Part shown: one piece after another, positions 9,101 to 17,658 of the stretch | How positions within the stretch are numbered: position 1 is the stretch's first letter | Layout of the letters: every line of letters begins with the position of its first letter | Source: Eubacterium sp. | Lineage (GTDB): Bacteria > Bacillota > Clostridia > Lachnospirales > Lachnospiraceae | Reading direction: 5' to 3' | Assembly (NCBI GenBank): GCA_017406925.1 | Contig: JAFQXO010000011.1 | Span: 124,001-188,000 of the forward strand | DNA length: 64,000 nt | The notes under the pieces: model-generated | What the model was told of the DNA's origin: nothing | The model's input: the letters and a program-made list of their open reading frames with translations, nothing else | Database searches by the model: none | Position numbers and translations under genes: made by a program

Positions 9101-9730
9101 ACCCTTGTAAGAAATAGCTCCTTGTCCCCACATACCTGCGTAAAGTGAATAGTCACCAATTACCTTAGTAGTTCCATCTGGTAATGCTGTCCACTCACTA
9201 GGTGCCTCAGTTGTAGCCTCAGTTGGCGCCTCTGTAGTTTCACCTGTTGGTGCTTCTGTTGTTGGCTGAGGTTCAACTGTTGTTGGAGCAACCGTAGTAG
9301 TTTCTGAAGGTGTTCCCATTCTGATTACAAATTGAGATGTATTACCTACTGCATCTTCAATAGTAACCAAATTGTAAGCGTCATCATTTAGAACGCTTAC
9401 AGGAATCCAGAAGTTTGCTCCTGCCCTAGCAGGGTCCTCAACGTTTCCGTTACATGTTACAGTTTTAAAATTTGGCTTTGTAAACGCTGCTGTTGTAGCA
9501 CAATAGAAGTTAGTTCCTTGATCTAAACAGTAATTAACTTCTTGAGATGTAGTAACTCCACCTTGTGTAACAAAAGCAATAGCCATATCAGGATTATTAT
9601 CAGATACTTTAAACTCTAAATCTGAATAATCATCCGCAACTGCATTAGTAGCTGGCGTGTACACTATTCCAGCTACAACCATTGCCAATGCGCATAAAAC
9701 GGCAATGGTTTTTTTGATACTTCTGCTCAT
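6158..9730 (-). CDS. Secreted multi-domain carbohydrate-binding/adhesin-like protein, 1190 aa
   Basis: The ATG at 9730 (MSRSIKK) follows AAAGGAG by 8 bases. A signal peptide (about 1-35) is followed by a beta-sandwich (about 40-145) and Thr/Glu/Ala/Pro linkers of TEAPT type. Two jelly-roll regions come next (about 190-335 and 345-490), then an Fn3-like stretch. An F5/8 type C (discoidin, CBM32-like) domain at about 640-800 shows DSRWQA, FGVDLGS and AQYVRVVATG. Another Fn3 (TPTGLAYAG onward) and a CBM4/9-like module (about 885-1045) follow, then a linker of repeated TEAPTAEPT units and a lysine-rich Fn3-like C-terminus (GAKGYQVGVF, YVAVRAYKV). No catalytic site is seen, so it is most likely a wall-associated polysaccharide binder. 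It has its own promoter and terminator. Confidence 0.78.
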   Translation of the reverse strand: MSRSIKKTIAVLCALAMVVAGIVYTPATNAVADDYSDLEFKVSDNNPDMAIAFVTQGGVTTSQEVNYCLDQGTNFYCATTAAFTKPNFKTVTCNGNVEDPARAGANFWIPVSVLNDDAYNLVTIEDAVGNTSQFVIRMGTPSETTTVAPTTVEPQPTTEAPTGETTEAPTEATTEAPSEWTALPDGTTKVIGDYSLYAGMWGQGAISYKGTDNASLQVRIDSASGDNNWGIQFKYPNQKAYASCTVGTTYAAVISFTSSVAGKMFLKQEDINDGKVYDVVAGENTIQLDPFEYKASMSSGNSIVFEASKMPVDAVISDFGVAMTEDFTTEAPTTTTPDADGYYKAGSWLDIEAVAPWQMWVGGDRDIRYKGEVDGFTGSFAAKFISNPYGEWQAQARVQGSAQKFGPFENGTYVATVAYTTNTDIDINFQINGKNHDISLKADESETSFTYDSETPYPDIFYNLSSVPSGTNFEMYFTFAKEDPTTEAPTSEGPTEETTEAPTTGAVPDINITSVSTKTNYNLATKTLDVHWAQFEEGAKYTSYIGEEIEADIATATNGWKFKDQTQLWFDSVPVTAGETVHVIVVAKDADGNVIARHAEDIDIPDFTPQEQETIDAIQMIKSDDNMAYGTTPIVSSRDGQKANINDKNIDSRWQADPNDDSHAVGEEFFGVDLGSAQSVASIVVMFEASYPTSFDVQTSLDGVDYTTVASGTCDGTNLAQRIKFDEVSAQYVRVVATGFSTNASTYGTSAYELGVFSYIPEPPLTPTGLAYAGTEAMPYYWTWNESEGATSYNIYVDGVYENSVTELAWNGDYLFEDAAPGTYTIGVTAVNDIGESYEATIDYTKEGPTTEAPTEETTEAPTAEPTTESGEIVMDQTFDSSVAEHNTLGGYDIFVGAFQQEKAIGGVDANNADHIKVKKDSTVGWDKWGIQITKTITGLDPNTEYTVSWTVNATNNDGALAYNFGGGDDAHQLTGGIQTFEGPRSTDGNGSMDIVFGSGQVGVANAIEYYQPIVTDSEGNIVYPKEEPTTEAPTEETTEAPTAEPTTEAPTAEPTTEAPTVEPTTEAPTTVAPTTKAPKPTTKKVKKPGRVKITKVYKKKKKSKKVKIKFKKVKGAKGYQVGVFKSSKNAKKFKKALVKKITHKTKYTIKSKKLKKKKKLYVAVRAYKVSGSKRIYGKVSKPKKVKIKK
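6499..6645 (-). repeat. Tandem repeat encoding TEAPT/AEPT linker
   Basis: Degenerate 15- and 30-base units built around GTTGTAGGTGCCTCT (plus strand) repeat several times and encode the linker before the lysine-rich C-terminus. Related shorter runs occur at about 7130-7190, 8215-8280 and 9200-9300 in the same gene. Such repeats can change length by slippage. Confidence 0.75.
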
Positions 9731-9799
9731 AAAAAAGTCTCCTTTCAAAAAAATATTTAATTAGCCGTAGGACATAAAGTCCCCTTCCAATATGGCTTA

Positions 9800-9828
9800 A
9801 TTTTATCACAAATAAACTTTAAAGTGAA
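9800..9828 (-). promoter_or_regulatory. Promoter of the 1190-aa surface protein gene
   Basis: TTCACT (9823-9828), 17 bases, TAAAAT (9800-9805) on the minus strand. The leader of about 63 bases can fold a small hairpin (GGAC/GTCC inside AGCC/GGCT, about 9756-9797); no known riboswitch is recognised. Confidence 0.45.
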
Positions 9829-9870
9829 CAGCAACAAGGCAAAAAACACTAAAAAATCAGTACCAAAACC

Positions 9871-9906
9871 AAAAAAATGAACCAGACAAAAACTGCCTAG
9901 TTCATT
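9871..9906 (-). terminator. Terminator at the end of the beta-1,3-glucan operon
   Basis: On the minus strand a 13-bp stem (AATGAACTAGGCA with TGTCTGGTTCATT, two G-U pairs) is followed by seven T. The pairing is complete only in the minus-strand RNA, matching the direction of the GH94 gene that ends at 9979. Confidence 0.85.
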
Positions 9907-9978
9907 CTCATAATTTGCAAAAATATTATTCTATAATCGATATACTTTTTGAGATACTATTCAAATAACTCTCTACTT

Positions 9979-12726
9979 TTATTTGTTCACAAGCACTGCT
10001 GTAACTTGAGCCATATCACCCATCTTATCAACGTCTTCTTTGGTAATGGTATCTGTGTCCCCATACTCTTCACCGTCGACAAAAATCTTCTGCACTGTAT
10101 ATTCCCCAACATCCAATGCAAATGGATTTTGATATGTAACTGTGAGGTTAACTCCTCTAAACATGCACTGCACTGAAGCCTTTCCATTCTCAAACTGGCT
10201 AGCCAATAATTTTGGCTCCAACTTCAATGCTCCAAGTTCGCCTTTTACTCCATACATTTCATTTAGAACTGTTAAGAGTAACCAGCTCGCTGCACCTGTA
10301 AGATAATGATACATTCCACGACCTCTCTGATTTACATACTCAGGGACGCCTGGATATATCGCACTCTTGTGATAATCCATGCAATGTCTGTAGAGAGTAT
10401 CTATAACTTTGAAGCCTTCCTTGGCGAAGCCACGCTGATACAAGGCGTTTGCATACATCACTGCCATATGCGAGAACACTGCTCCGTTTTCCTTGTGCCC
10501 GAAGGCAAAACCAAACAACCTTCCAAGATCTGTCTTAACCTCACCAAAGTTAGTGTTGAGGCGATAGCCGCCTATACCCTCGTCGTAGAGATATTCATCC
10601 GCTGCACGAATGATAGACTCCACTTGTTCGTCAGTTGCAACTTCCATCATAACTGTGAACACTTGACTCGTGAGCATCATTCGAACACCCGACTCGAAAT
10701 CACCCTCGACAGCCTTACCACTGTTGTCATAGTAACCGTTGAACCACGCGAAGTCTTCCTTCGATGTAGTCCACTCTGTCTCACGGATATGATTCATAAT
10801 CCAATCGGCCATTCCCTCTAGAATGCTTGCCAACTTTTCACTGTCGATCTCTATCTTTTCACCACTTATGTGATGTTTTACTGCTTCGCAATATTCATCT
10901 AAAACTGCACTCTTCTCTCCTACTTCATCGAAGACTTTTGCATCCACGTCTAGTAGAATATTTAATTCTTTCGCAAGAGTGATAGTCTCCTTGCCTGTCT
11001 TCTCTGTGTATGCTCTGATATCCTTTGCGAGATTAGCAAGGTTTCCACCGTAAAGTGCTGTAAACGCCACGCTCTCTCCACGCTCCTCAGCCATATCTAG
11101 ACCATCATTCCAGTCTGCGCCTCTAAGCCTGATGTGGTTGTGCTCTCCTACGTCATAAAAAGCTGTGAGATGCTGAATGAGCAAATGTTCTAGAACCGTT
11201 CCGCTATAAGCTTCAGCCTCAGCGGTCATCTGCTTATTGCCCTGGGCATCATTCCACTCCTCATCTTTCGCCTCGCCACGAGATACTTGCATATCTTTAA
11301 AGTAGCTGCTGCCTTCGGCAAAGAACTCTATGTCGCCTGTCTGCTGAATATAGAGTTGAGTTGTGAGGTATGGCCATGCGCCGTGGTCCATCCAAACACG
11401 AACGATGTCATTTCTATCTGCAATAAACTCACCTGGATTACTTCCTATAATAGTCGCGTTCGTTCCGTCGAAACGCACGCCACCGAAATTGTCGATAAGC
11501 ATCTGGCGAACCTCATCTGGCTCCATAATCAAAAGTGCCAGGCAATCCTGCCAGAGATCTCTCCAACCTCTTCCACCTTTACCGTAATCGTGATGCGGAA
11601 GGAATGAACATCCGTAGATTCTACGAAGCATAGGTTGGAAATTCACCCAATGCATCCAGTTGTCGAAGTCTGAATCTGCTGAGTTGTAGTGAACGTTTAT
11701 TTTCTTTTGCCAATATTTCTTTGTCTCATCTAAATATTTATCGAAATGCTTGAGTGTTAAATATTTCTTTCCAAGCTCAATGATTTCTTCCTCTGACTTT
11801 CCATAGCCAAGGTTTATGATATATGTGCGAGTCTCACCCGGCGCAAGTTCAGCATCTGCAAATCTGATGGCACCAATAGTCTCGTATCCATTTACATACT
11901 CTTCCTCTCCATATGGGAGTTCAGTATTTGTCATTACATAATATGGGTTTTCAAAATTGCCTCCGGCACCAATAAACTCTTCTGCCACTGGGCAAAAGCC
12001 AACCGGAGATGCCATTTCTTCTCCTACTACCTCTTTTGCGAGGCAAGCATAGAATAGTTCATTTTTATTATGGCCACGCTCGTCAAAAGTGAGCGTAGGA
12101 TAAATAACTACACCGTTTTTAATAGTCTTTGTGCGATGAAGCAAAGATGTGACATGTCTGTGATCCCTGATGTTCGACGCAGATCTTGCATACATTGGAA
12201 TAGCCACGGTTGATGTAATCTTTTGTGGCTTGTCTGATGTGTTGGTGATTTCCACCTTAGTGAGTTCTACTCTGTCCGTCGCGTTTGTCGTCTGTTCAAA
12301 TGTCTCCATTGATGTGTCAATCTCACCGTTTGGAACATATGAAGTAACAGTGGCCTTTAAGCCCATCTCTTCAGATGTGCGCTCCACCTTATGCCAAAGT
12401 ATTCCAGCTGTAAGTTTCACATCTTCTTTATCATCTGTAAAAAGTTTACTTTGCTGGTTGGTCGAACGACCAGTAGCTGACCAAGCGCCTTTTCCTTCTA
12501 TATAAACCCAAAAGTTTCTGGATGATTTATTATTATGAAGATTCTCGCTAGAAACAGGCTCAAGCAGAAAAGTATTCTGGTCAAGCTTAATATCACCCGA
12601 AAGATCAGGTGTGATGGCACTCATCATACCTGTCTCGTTGGCTAGTGGAAAATACATATAACTTGTAAGATCCGGATTGTCTAGCGTAAATGTTCCTTTT
12701 TTGTCGAGATATTTCAAATCACTCAT
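9979..12726 (-). CDS. GH94-family disaccharide phosphorylase, probably laminaribiose phosphorylase
   Basis: At 915 aa this matches the GH94 glycoside phosphorylase family (cellobiose phosphorylases about 810 aa; laminaribiose phosphorylases about 910 aa). The DWND catalytic acid motif is present in RGADWNDGLDMAEE at about residues 536-549, and the family landmarks GRGWRDLWQD and HLTGAASW are seen. These intracellular enzymes cleave a beta-linked glucobiose with phosphate to alpha-glucose 1-phosphate plus glucose. No signal peptide is present. Its place as the last gene of an operon with GH16 beta-1,3-glucanases and a GH161-type phosphorylase points to laminaribiose; cellobiose cannot be excluded from sequence alone. 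A GGGAG site precedes the ATG. A terminator-like hairpin (12748-12786) separates it from the gene before, so its level may be lowered by partial termination. Confidence 0.8.
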   Translation of the reverse strand: MSDLKYLDKKGTFTLDNPDLTSYMYFPLANETGMMSAITPDLSGDIKLDQNTFLLEPVSSENLHNNKSSRNFWVYIEGKGAWSATGRSTNQQSKLFTDDKEDVKLTAGILWHKVERTSEEMGLKATVTSYVPNGEIDTSMETFEQTTNATDRVELTKVEITNTSDKPQKITSTVAIPMYARSASNIRDHRHVTSLLHRTKTIKNGVVIYPTLTFDERGHNKNELFYACLAKEVVGEEMASPVGFCPVAEEFIGAGGNFENPYYVMTNTELPYGEEEYVNGYETIGAIRFADAELAPGETRTYIINLGYGKSEEEIIELGKKYLTLKHFDKYLDETKKYWQKKINVHYNSADSDFDNWMHWVNFQPMLRRIYGCSFLPHHDYGKGGRGWRDLWQDCLALLIMEPDEVRQMLIDNFGGVRFDGTNATIIGSNPGEFIADRNDIVRVWMDHGAWPYLTTQLYIQQTGDIEFFAEGSSYFKDMQVSRGEAKDEEWNDAQGNKQMTAEAEAYSGTVLEHLLIQHLTAFYDVGEHNHIRLRGADWNDGLDMAEERGESVAFTALYGGNLANLAKDIRAYTEKTGKETITLAKELNILLDVDAKVFDEVGEKSAVLDEYCEAVKHHISGEKIEIDSEKLASILEGMADWIMNHIRETEWTTSKEDFAWFNGYYDNSGKAVEGDFESGVRMMLTSQVFTVMMEVATDEQVESIIRAADEYLYDEGIGGYRLNTNFGEVKTDLGRLFGFAFGHKENGAVFSHMAVMYANALYQRGFAKEGFKVIDTLYRHCMDYHKSAIYPGVPEYVNQRGRGMYHYLTGAASWLLLTVLNEMYGVKGELGALKLEPKLLASQFENGKASVQCMFRGVNLTVTYQNPFALDVGEYTVQKIFVDGEEYGDTDTITKEDVDKMGDMAQVTAVLVNK

Positions 12727-12747
12727 TTTAATCTCCCGTTTGTAAAA

Positions 12748-12786
12748 AATAAGGGCGAATTGCTTTTCGCAATCCGCCCTTTATTA
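12748..12786 (-). terminator. Intra-operonic terminator/attenuator between the two phosphorylase genes
   Basis: On the minus strand AAGGGCGGATTGC pairs with GCAATTCGCCCTT (one G-U) around a short loop and is followed by TATTTTTT. It is a full intrinsic terminator 12 bases after the upstream stop and 20 bases before the downstream start. Confidence 0.8.
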
Positions 12787-12797
12787 TATTAAATTAC

Positions 12798-15700
12798 TTA
12801 CTCGAAGTAAACATTGATAGCTGAAACTTTTCCATCGCGGATATCTTCTGCTATCTGGCCACTGATAGTATTGTCTGAAGACACATCTTCGCCATCGATT
12901 TCGATTCGAGTAATCTTAGCTCCATCCTCACCGTATGTGCTCTTTCCTGTTTCATTGATATATGTAATATCACAAGTTGAAAGGAATCTGAATGTAGCCT
13001 TTCCATCTTCGAACAACCAATCAGCAAGTCGTGGCTCAAGGTTGAGCACTAACTCGCCATCTTCGTATGTAAATACCTTTGAGCCAATGAACATCTCAAT
13101 CCACATTGACATCATCTCAGTTGTTGAACCTGAAAGTCTAGCCACGAATCCACGTCCGTGAATATCTTCGTTAGGGTTCGCACTAGATGCGAGGAATGAA
13201 GAATTCTCAAGTGTACTTCTTCCATACATATTTGGATCTAGGAATGGAATAAGTGAACGTGTAATAGTCTCATAGTACTCATCGTAAAGTCCCGCCTTGA
13301 TAAGTGCTAGGATATATTTGTATTCCATGTGGAGGAATACGTTCTCACGCTCCTGCCATCCTGGAGTAAACGCTCTGCAACGTCCATTTTCCATCGAACA
13401 ATCTTCAATTGAAGCAGATGTCTTGTACATCGCAAGTTTCTTGTCGAAGACATCAGTCTCTTTAATCTTATTGAACATTGCCCTGGCGTCCTCTGTATCG
13501 ATATAACCCATCATACGGGCTGGGCCCTCGAGGAAATATGGAAGTGCGCTTGTCTTGAAAGCCTTAACCTTCGCCTTAGGAAGTCCGTAGTGACTGATTA
13601 CTGGCTCGCCCTTCTCGTCCACAACTGGCTCGAAGTCGACAGCCTCGTGAGTTAGGTATGTTGGCACAATGCCATCACCCATCTCGAGCGCTTTTGCAAT
13701 ACCCTTTTCAATCTTCTCAGCGAAAGCCTTGAATACTTCTACGATGTGAGCCTTTGAAACGCTAGTCTCATCACCTGAGAAGTACATTCTAATGCTTGCG
13801 CGGTAACCCTCTCTGATAGTTGCAACCTTATCCCAGTATGCAAAGTCATCGAGTTTTCCAGCATTGTACTCATCGAGTGCAGCCTTCACATCATCTAAAT
13901 ATTTCGCAATCTCTGTTGGGAATACAACCTCGCCGTCTGTGCCGAAGTTTTCGACAATGAAGTTTACAAGACGCTTCAATTCGAATGTCTCAGGAGTTCC
14001 TGAACCGAACAATCCTGGAAGTCCATTCATGGCGTCATTCCAACCTGGCTTTCCACCTTCCATCTCGACACCGATACCATCCATATCGAGCTGTGCAAAC
14101 TTAGAAAGTGCAAGTGTAACCATCTTCACTGCGAGTGTTGTGTAATATATCTTTTCATCCTTAGTCTTCAACCAGTTAGTTGCCCACTTGTTGAATCCTG
14201 GACGAGTTTCTTTCTCTTCGTCTTCTATTTCCATTCCATATTGACGAACGTCACCCTTCTTGTTGATGACATACTTCTCTGAACGTGGAACTACTGTAGC
14301 CACACTGTCATAGAACTTATATGTCTCATCGCCAAAGAGCATTTCTTCCTTCTTATCAGGGAAGATTGAGAGATAGTTGTCCACGAGGTCCATGTTGTAA
14401 TCCCAGTGGTCACTCCAGTATCCCTCGCCGAAACCAGCCTCAATGTTCTGGTCGCATGATTTCAAAATCTCAGAGATAAACTCACCATCATCTACCTTAA
14501 GTGTGAGACCGAGTTTTGCAACTGTGTTTGAAATCTGTCCAGGTGTGAACTGTCCTTCAACTATCTTAATGATTTCTGAAGCGTCACCTGATACATTGTC
14601 TTCGACATAACTCTTAACAGCTTCCAACTTACCATCCTGTACGTTGAATAGACTAGGTCTAACCTCTAGTGGGTTGTAACCGTCTGCCTGAATCAAACTG
14701 AAGAATGTCTTTACGTTGAAGTCGCCAACATCTTTGTTAAAGAATACGTCATTTCTTCTATTCTGTGAAACGTCACGGAAGTTTCCGTTACCCTGTGAAT
14801 AATACTCAGCAGCGATTGAGAAGAAGTTGTAATCTCTCTCTGGATCGCCGTGCTTACGACTGAACAAATGGATAACCGACTTGTTGTCATCCTTGTTTAG
14901 CACGTATGGATAACCACCGCGAAGGAAGTTGTCGAGGTAACACTGTTCAACATACTGATCAAAAATACCTGCTGCAGTATGTGTCTTCACATCTGATGTG
15001 AATGAATCCGCAAGTTCCTCTGCCTCCTGACGTTTCTTTTCTATATAACCATCTGCTACGAAGTCCTTTGCCTTGGCATTAATCTGCTCAGGATTTCCAG
15101 CATAGCCGATGAATGTGTCAAACTTGACTGCGTCATCTGCTTCTACGGTCTCCTTGAATGTGGCGAAGCCACAAGGAACCTTGTTTGCGAAGCACTGCTT
15201 CTTGGCCTTTACTTCATCCAGGCCACCGTCTGCAAATCTTTGCGCAGTCATAAGAGACAAGTCATATCCGAATACTGTGTCTACGTCGTAGACAATATCC
15301 TGAAGCGCTCCGTCTCTGATGGTCAAGAAATAATATCCACCTTCTACCTCAGAAACCTCAGCTGAATCGCCGATAGATGAACTCAAGGTATAGTATGGAA
15401 TTTTGTTTTCAATGTTTTTGATGAATGCCCAACTCTTGAAAAGGTTCGAGAGTTCCTTGAACTCACTGTTGTTAATGCCTGATGTGATAATCTTTGGCAT
15501 ACCGTCTATGATTTCAAGGTCTATAGGCTTTCCTGAAATGTTTTTGACTGACACTTGACGCACCAATGCTCCAATGCTCTCGTTAGGAAGAATGAAATAA
15601 TTAACTGTTACTTCCACTCCCTTTGACTCGTTAGTCTCGATCACTTTGAAACTATTTTTGTTCATTCGAATCTGGCGCTTAGCGTCATCGTCGATTTTGA

Positions 15701-15977
15701 AGAATGGCTCATAATACTCGCCATCAATTCTTAAGAATGTTCTAAAACCTTTAACCTGTGTGTTCTCAAATGCAATGTTAGCAGTATTGAACTCCATAAT
15801 AGCATTACCTTTATTGGCAATGCCAAAACTGTTCATACCCTGACCTCTATTTGTATAGAATGTCCACATTGGGATTCCTTGAACACCGGCTAAACCTGGT
15901 AGAAAACTAGAAAATGCAGGCTTTCTGTCATAATCGTCAATTACAAATGTTTGACCTTCCAGTCTGTAAGTATCCAT
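12798..15977 (-). CDS. GH161-type beta-1,3-oligoglucan phosphorylase, 1059 aa
   Basis: The protein is a large GH94-like phosphorylase: an N-terminal beta domain (PAFSSFLPGLAGVQG, TNRGQGMNSFG), linker helices, and an (alpha/alpha)6 barrel. GKPGWNDAMNGLPGLFG at about residues 640-656 contains the expected catalytic Asp of the WND motif. Length (about 1060) and these blocks fit GH161 (and the related GH149), whose characterised members phosphorolyse beta-1,3-glucan oligosaccharides to glucose 1-phosphate; GH161 members are described from Gram-positive bacteria, including Paenibacillus. No signal peptide, so cytoplasmic. A GAGGAG site precedes the ATG. It lies directly downstream of the GH16 genes and upstream of the GH94 gene, giving a complete long-chain plus disaccharide phosphorolysis route. 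GH161 rather than GH149 is my reading. Confidence 0.75.
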   Translation of the reverse strand: MDTYRLEGQTFVIDDYDRKPAFSSFLPGLAGVQGIPMWTFYTNRGQGMNSFGIANKGNAIMEFNTANIAFENTQVKGFRTFLRIDGEYYEPFFKIDDDAKRQIRMNKNSFKVIETNESKGVEVTVNYFILPNESIGALVRQVSVKNISGKPIDLEIIDGMPKIITSGINNSEFKELSNLFKSWAFIKNIENKIPYYTLSSSIGDSAEVSEVEGGYYFLTIRDGALQDIVYDVDTVFGYDLSLMTAQRFADGGLDEVKAKKQCFANKVPCGFATFKETVEADDAVKFDTFIGYAGNPEQINAKAKDFVADGYIEKKRQEAEELADSFTSDVKTHTAAGIFDQYVEQCYLDNFLRGGYPYVLNKDDNKSVIHLFSRKHGDPERDYNFFSIAAEYYSQGNGNFRDVSQNRRNDVFFNKDVGDFNVKTFFSLIQADGYNPLEVRPSLFNVQDGKLEAVKSYVEDNVSGDASEIIKIVEGQFTPGQISNTVAKLGLTLKVDDGEFISEILKSCDQNIEAGFGEGYWSDHWDYNMDLVDNYLSIFPDKKEEMLFGDETYKFYDSVATVVPRSEKYVINKKGDVRQYGMEIEDEEKETRPGFNKWATNWLKTKDEKIYYTTLAVKMVTLALSKFAQLDMDGIGVEMEGGKPGWNDAMNGLPGLFGSGTPETFELKRLVNFIVENFGTDGEVVFPTEIAKYLDDVKAALDEYNAGKLDDFAYWDKVATIREGYRASIRMYFSGDETSVSKAHIVEVFKAFAEKIEKGIAKALEMGDGIVPTYLTHEAVDFEPVVDEKGEPVISHYGLPKAKVKAFKTSALPYFLEGPARMMGYIDTEDARAMFNKIKETDVFDKKLAMYKTSASIEDCSMENGRCRAFTPGWQERENVFLHMEYKYILALIKAGLYDEYYETITRSLIPFLDPNMYGRSTLENSSFLASSANPNEDIHGRGFVARLSGSTTEMMSMWIEMFIGSKVFTYEDGELVLNLEPRLADWLFEDGKATFRFLSTCDITYINETGKSTYGEDGAKITRIEIDGEDVSSDNTISGQIAEDIRDGKVSAINVYFE

Positions 15978-16018
15978 TTAAATAAATTCTCCTCTTAATA
16001 TATATTCTCAATAAGAGA

Positions 16019-16039
16019 CCGCCTGCAAAAAGCAGGCGG
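16019..16039 (-). other. Stem-loop between GH16 and GH161 genes
   Basis: CCGCCTGC/GCAGGCGG arms with a 5-base loop lie 25 bases after the GH16 stop. The following minus-strand bases (TCTCTTATT) are only weakly T-rich, so it is more likely an mRNA-stability or partial-termination element than a full terminator. Confidence 0.55.
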
Positions 16040-16063
16040 CCTGCTAATTAGATTTAAAACTTT

Positions 16064-17647
16064 TTATTTATAAACTCGTACGTAGTCGAATGATAAGTAA
16101 TCTTCATATGTCTCGATACCTGTTTCCTCATTTGTGTCTATCTTTGTCCAATATTTTGGATTTACTTGTCCACCAAGTGTTCCGCCGACAGCACAGTTGA
16201 GAATCAAGTAGAAGTTTTGGCAATATGGCCAAACCTGAGAATTGTCAGTTCCATCGCCTTCAAGAACCCATTCTGATGGGTCATATGTCCAAATATGTTT
16301 TCCATCAATTAAGAACTTCAAGTGCTTAGGTGTCCACTCTACTGCATATGTGTGATATGCTGTTGTAGCTGTTGGTATATGACCATCACCATGCTTATTT
16401 CCTGATGATGTAGACATACCATTGAACTTACCACAGTGGATAGACATTGGAATGGTAGTCTTTGCTTCTTGGTCTGTAGTCTCGAATACGTCAATCTCAC
16501 CACAGAGTGGCCATGTATTCTTTGCTCCAAGCATCCATCCGGCTGCCCATGTTCCTACACCCTTAGGCATTTTGGCTCTAAACTCAACCTTACCATACTT
16601 TGTGTTATAGAAACTATTATGATCTTTATCAACATGCTTTGTCCAAACCTTTGTTGCATAAGCTGAGTTCTCAACCATTTCTCCAGATTTTGGATTCCAC
16701 TGCATTCTAGGTTTGATAGTATAAATACCATTCTTAATTTCAGAATACTCTGGCTGATAATCCTGTAACTCTTGGTTACCATATCCAGTACGTCCAGTTC
16801 CTTCGTATCCATCACAATGCCACTTGGTAGTGTCAAAACCTTTCTGTTTCAAAATCAACTCATGTCGTTTTGAAATGAGTGGTGAATAATTTGAATCATT
16901 GTTCAAATCGTTCATTGTCTTACCTGTCACATCCATAATGTCTTGGATCTGACCATTAACTTCATCTAACTCAGCCTGAATAGCAGCTTTTTCCTCATCA
17001 GTATATTTAACTCCAGTGAACTCATCGCTCCAATCAAGTCTCCATGTCTTCGCTGTAGCTACCTTAGAGAACTTAGGACTTAACAAGTTTTTATTGCCGT
17101 AGGCACGAACCTTATAATAGAAATAATTTCCTAATGAAAGATTCTTGTTAATATATGATGTCGTTTTTACAGTTGCGATTTTCTTATATCCACCACTGTA
17201 ACTTGTCGAACGATATACATAGTATCCCTTGGCACCTTTAGTCTTCTTCCAAGTAATCTTAGCTGAAGTGCTGTTTGCAAGGTTTGCAGATCCAATAGTG
17301 ACAGTCTCAGGTGTAACTGTAACCTTGATAGTCTTCTTAGATTTTCCAACCTTAACCTTAACTGAAGTAGTTCCAACTTTTCCACCTTTCAAAGTGATGA
17401 TGGAATACTTTCCAGCCTTCTTGATTTTCTTAACTTTCGCGATTTTGCTGTTACTAGATTTCGCTTTCGCTTTTCCCTTTACAACAATATCATCTGTGGA
17501 GCCAATCTTGAAATTTAACTTTTTTCCTTCGATGACTGTGACCTTAGCTTCTACTTTTTGAGAAGCAACATTCTGAGGAATAACCCCCACTGAAAACGCC
17601 ATCACCAGACACAAGCCTATCGATATAGCTCTTTTCAATAATTTCAT
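16064..17647 (-). CDS. Secreted GH16 endo-beta-1,3-glucanase with helical insertion, 527 aa
   Basis: A signal peptide (about 1-34) is followed by a lysine-rich Ig-like domain (about 35-113), an Fn3 domain (about 115-200; GYYVYRSTSYSGGYKK) and a GH16 catalytic domain (about 203-527). The catalytic signature reads GEIDVFE at about 384-390 (E-x-D-x-x-E nucleophile and acid). GYGNQELQDYQ, AAGWMLGAKNTWP and NLNCAVGGTLGG-type blocks are typical of laminarinases. Relative to its neighbour copy there is an extra segment of roughly 58 mostly helical, charged residues between SDEF (206-209) and FDTTKW (about 270). The start follows AAGGAGAA. It lies 11 bases downstream of its paralogue, so they are a tandem duplicate in one operon. 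It probably cuts beta-1,3- or mixed-linkage glucan outside the cell. Confidence 0.85.
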   Translation of the reverse strand: MKLLKRAISIGLCLVMAFSVGVIPQNVASQKVEAKVTVIEGKKLNFKIGSTDDIVVKGKAKAKSSNSKIAKVKKIKKAGKYSIITLKGGKVGTTSVKVKVGKSKKTIKVTVTPETVTIGSANLANSTSAKITWKKTKGAKGYYVYRSTSYSGGYKKIATVKTTSYINKNLSLGNYFYYKVRAYGNKNLLSPKFSKVATAKTWRLDWSDEFTGVKYTDEEKAAIQAELDEVNGQIQDIMDVTGKTMNDLNNDSNYSPLISKRHELILKQKGFDTTKWHCDGYEGTGRTGYGNQELQDYQPEYSEIKNGIYTIKPRMQWNPKSGEMVENSAYATKVWTKHVDKDHNSFYNTKYGKVEFRAKMPKGVGTWAAGWMLGAKNTWPLCGEIDVFETTDQEAKTTIPMSIHCGKFNGMSTSSGNKHGDGHIPTATTAYHTYAVEWTPKHLKFLIDGKHIWTYDPSEWVLEGDGTDNSQVWPYCQNFYLILNCAVGGTLGGQVNPKYWTKIDTNEETGIETYEDYLSFDYVRVYK

Positions 17648-17658
17648 CTCAGTTCTCC

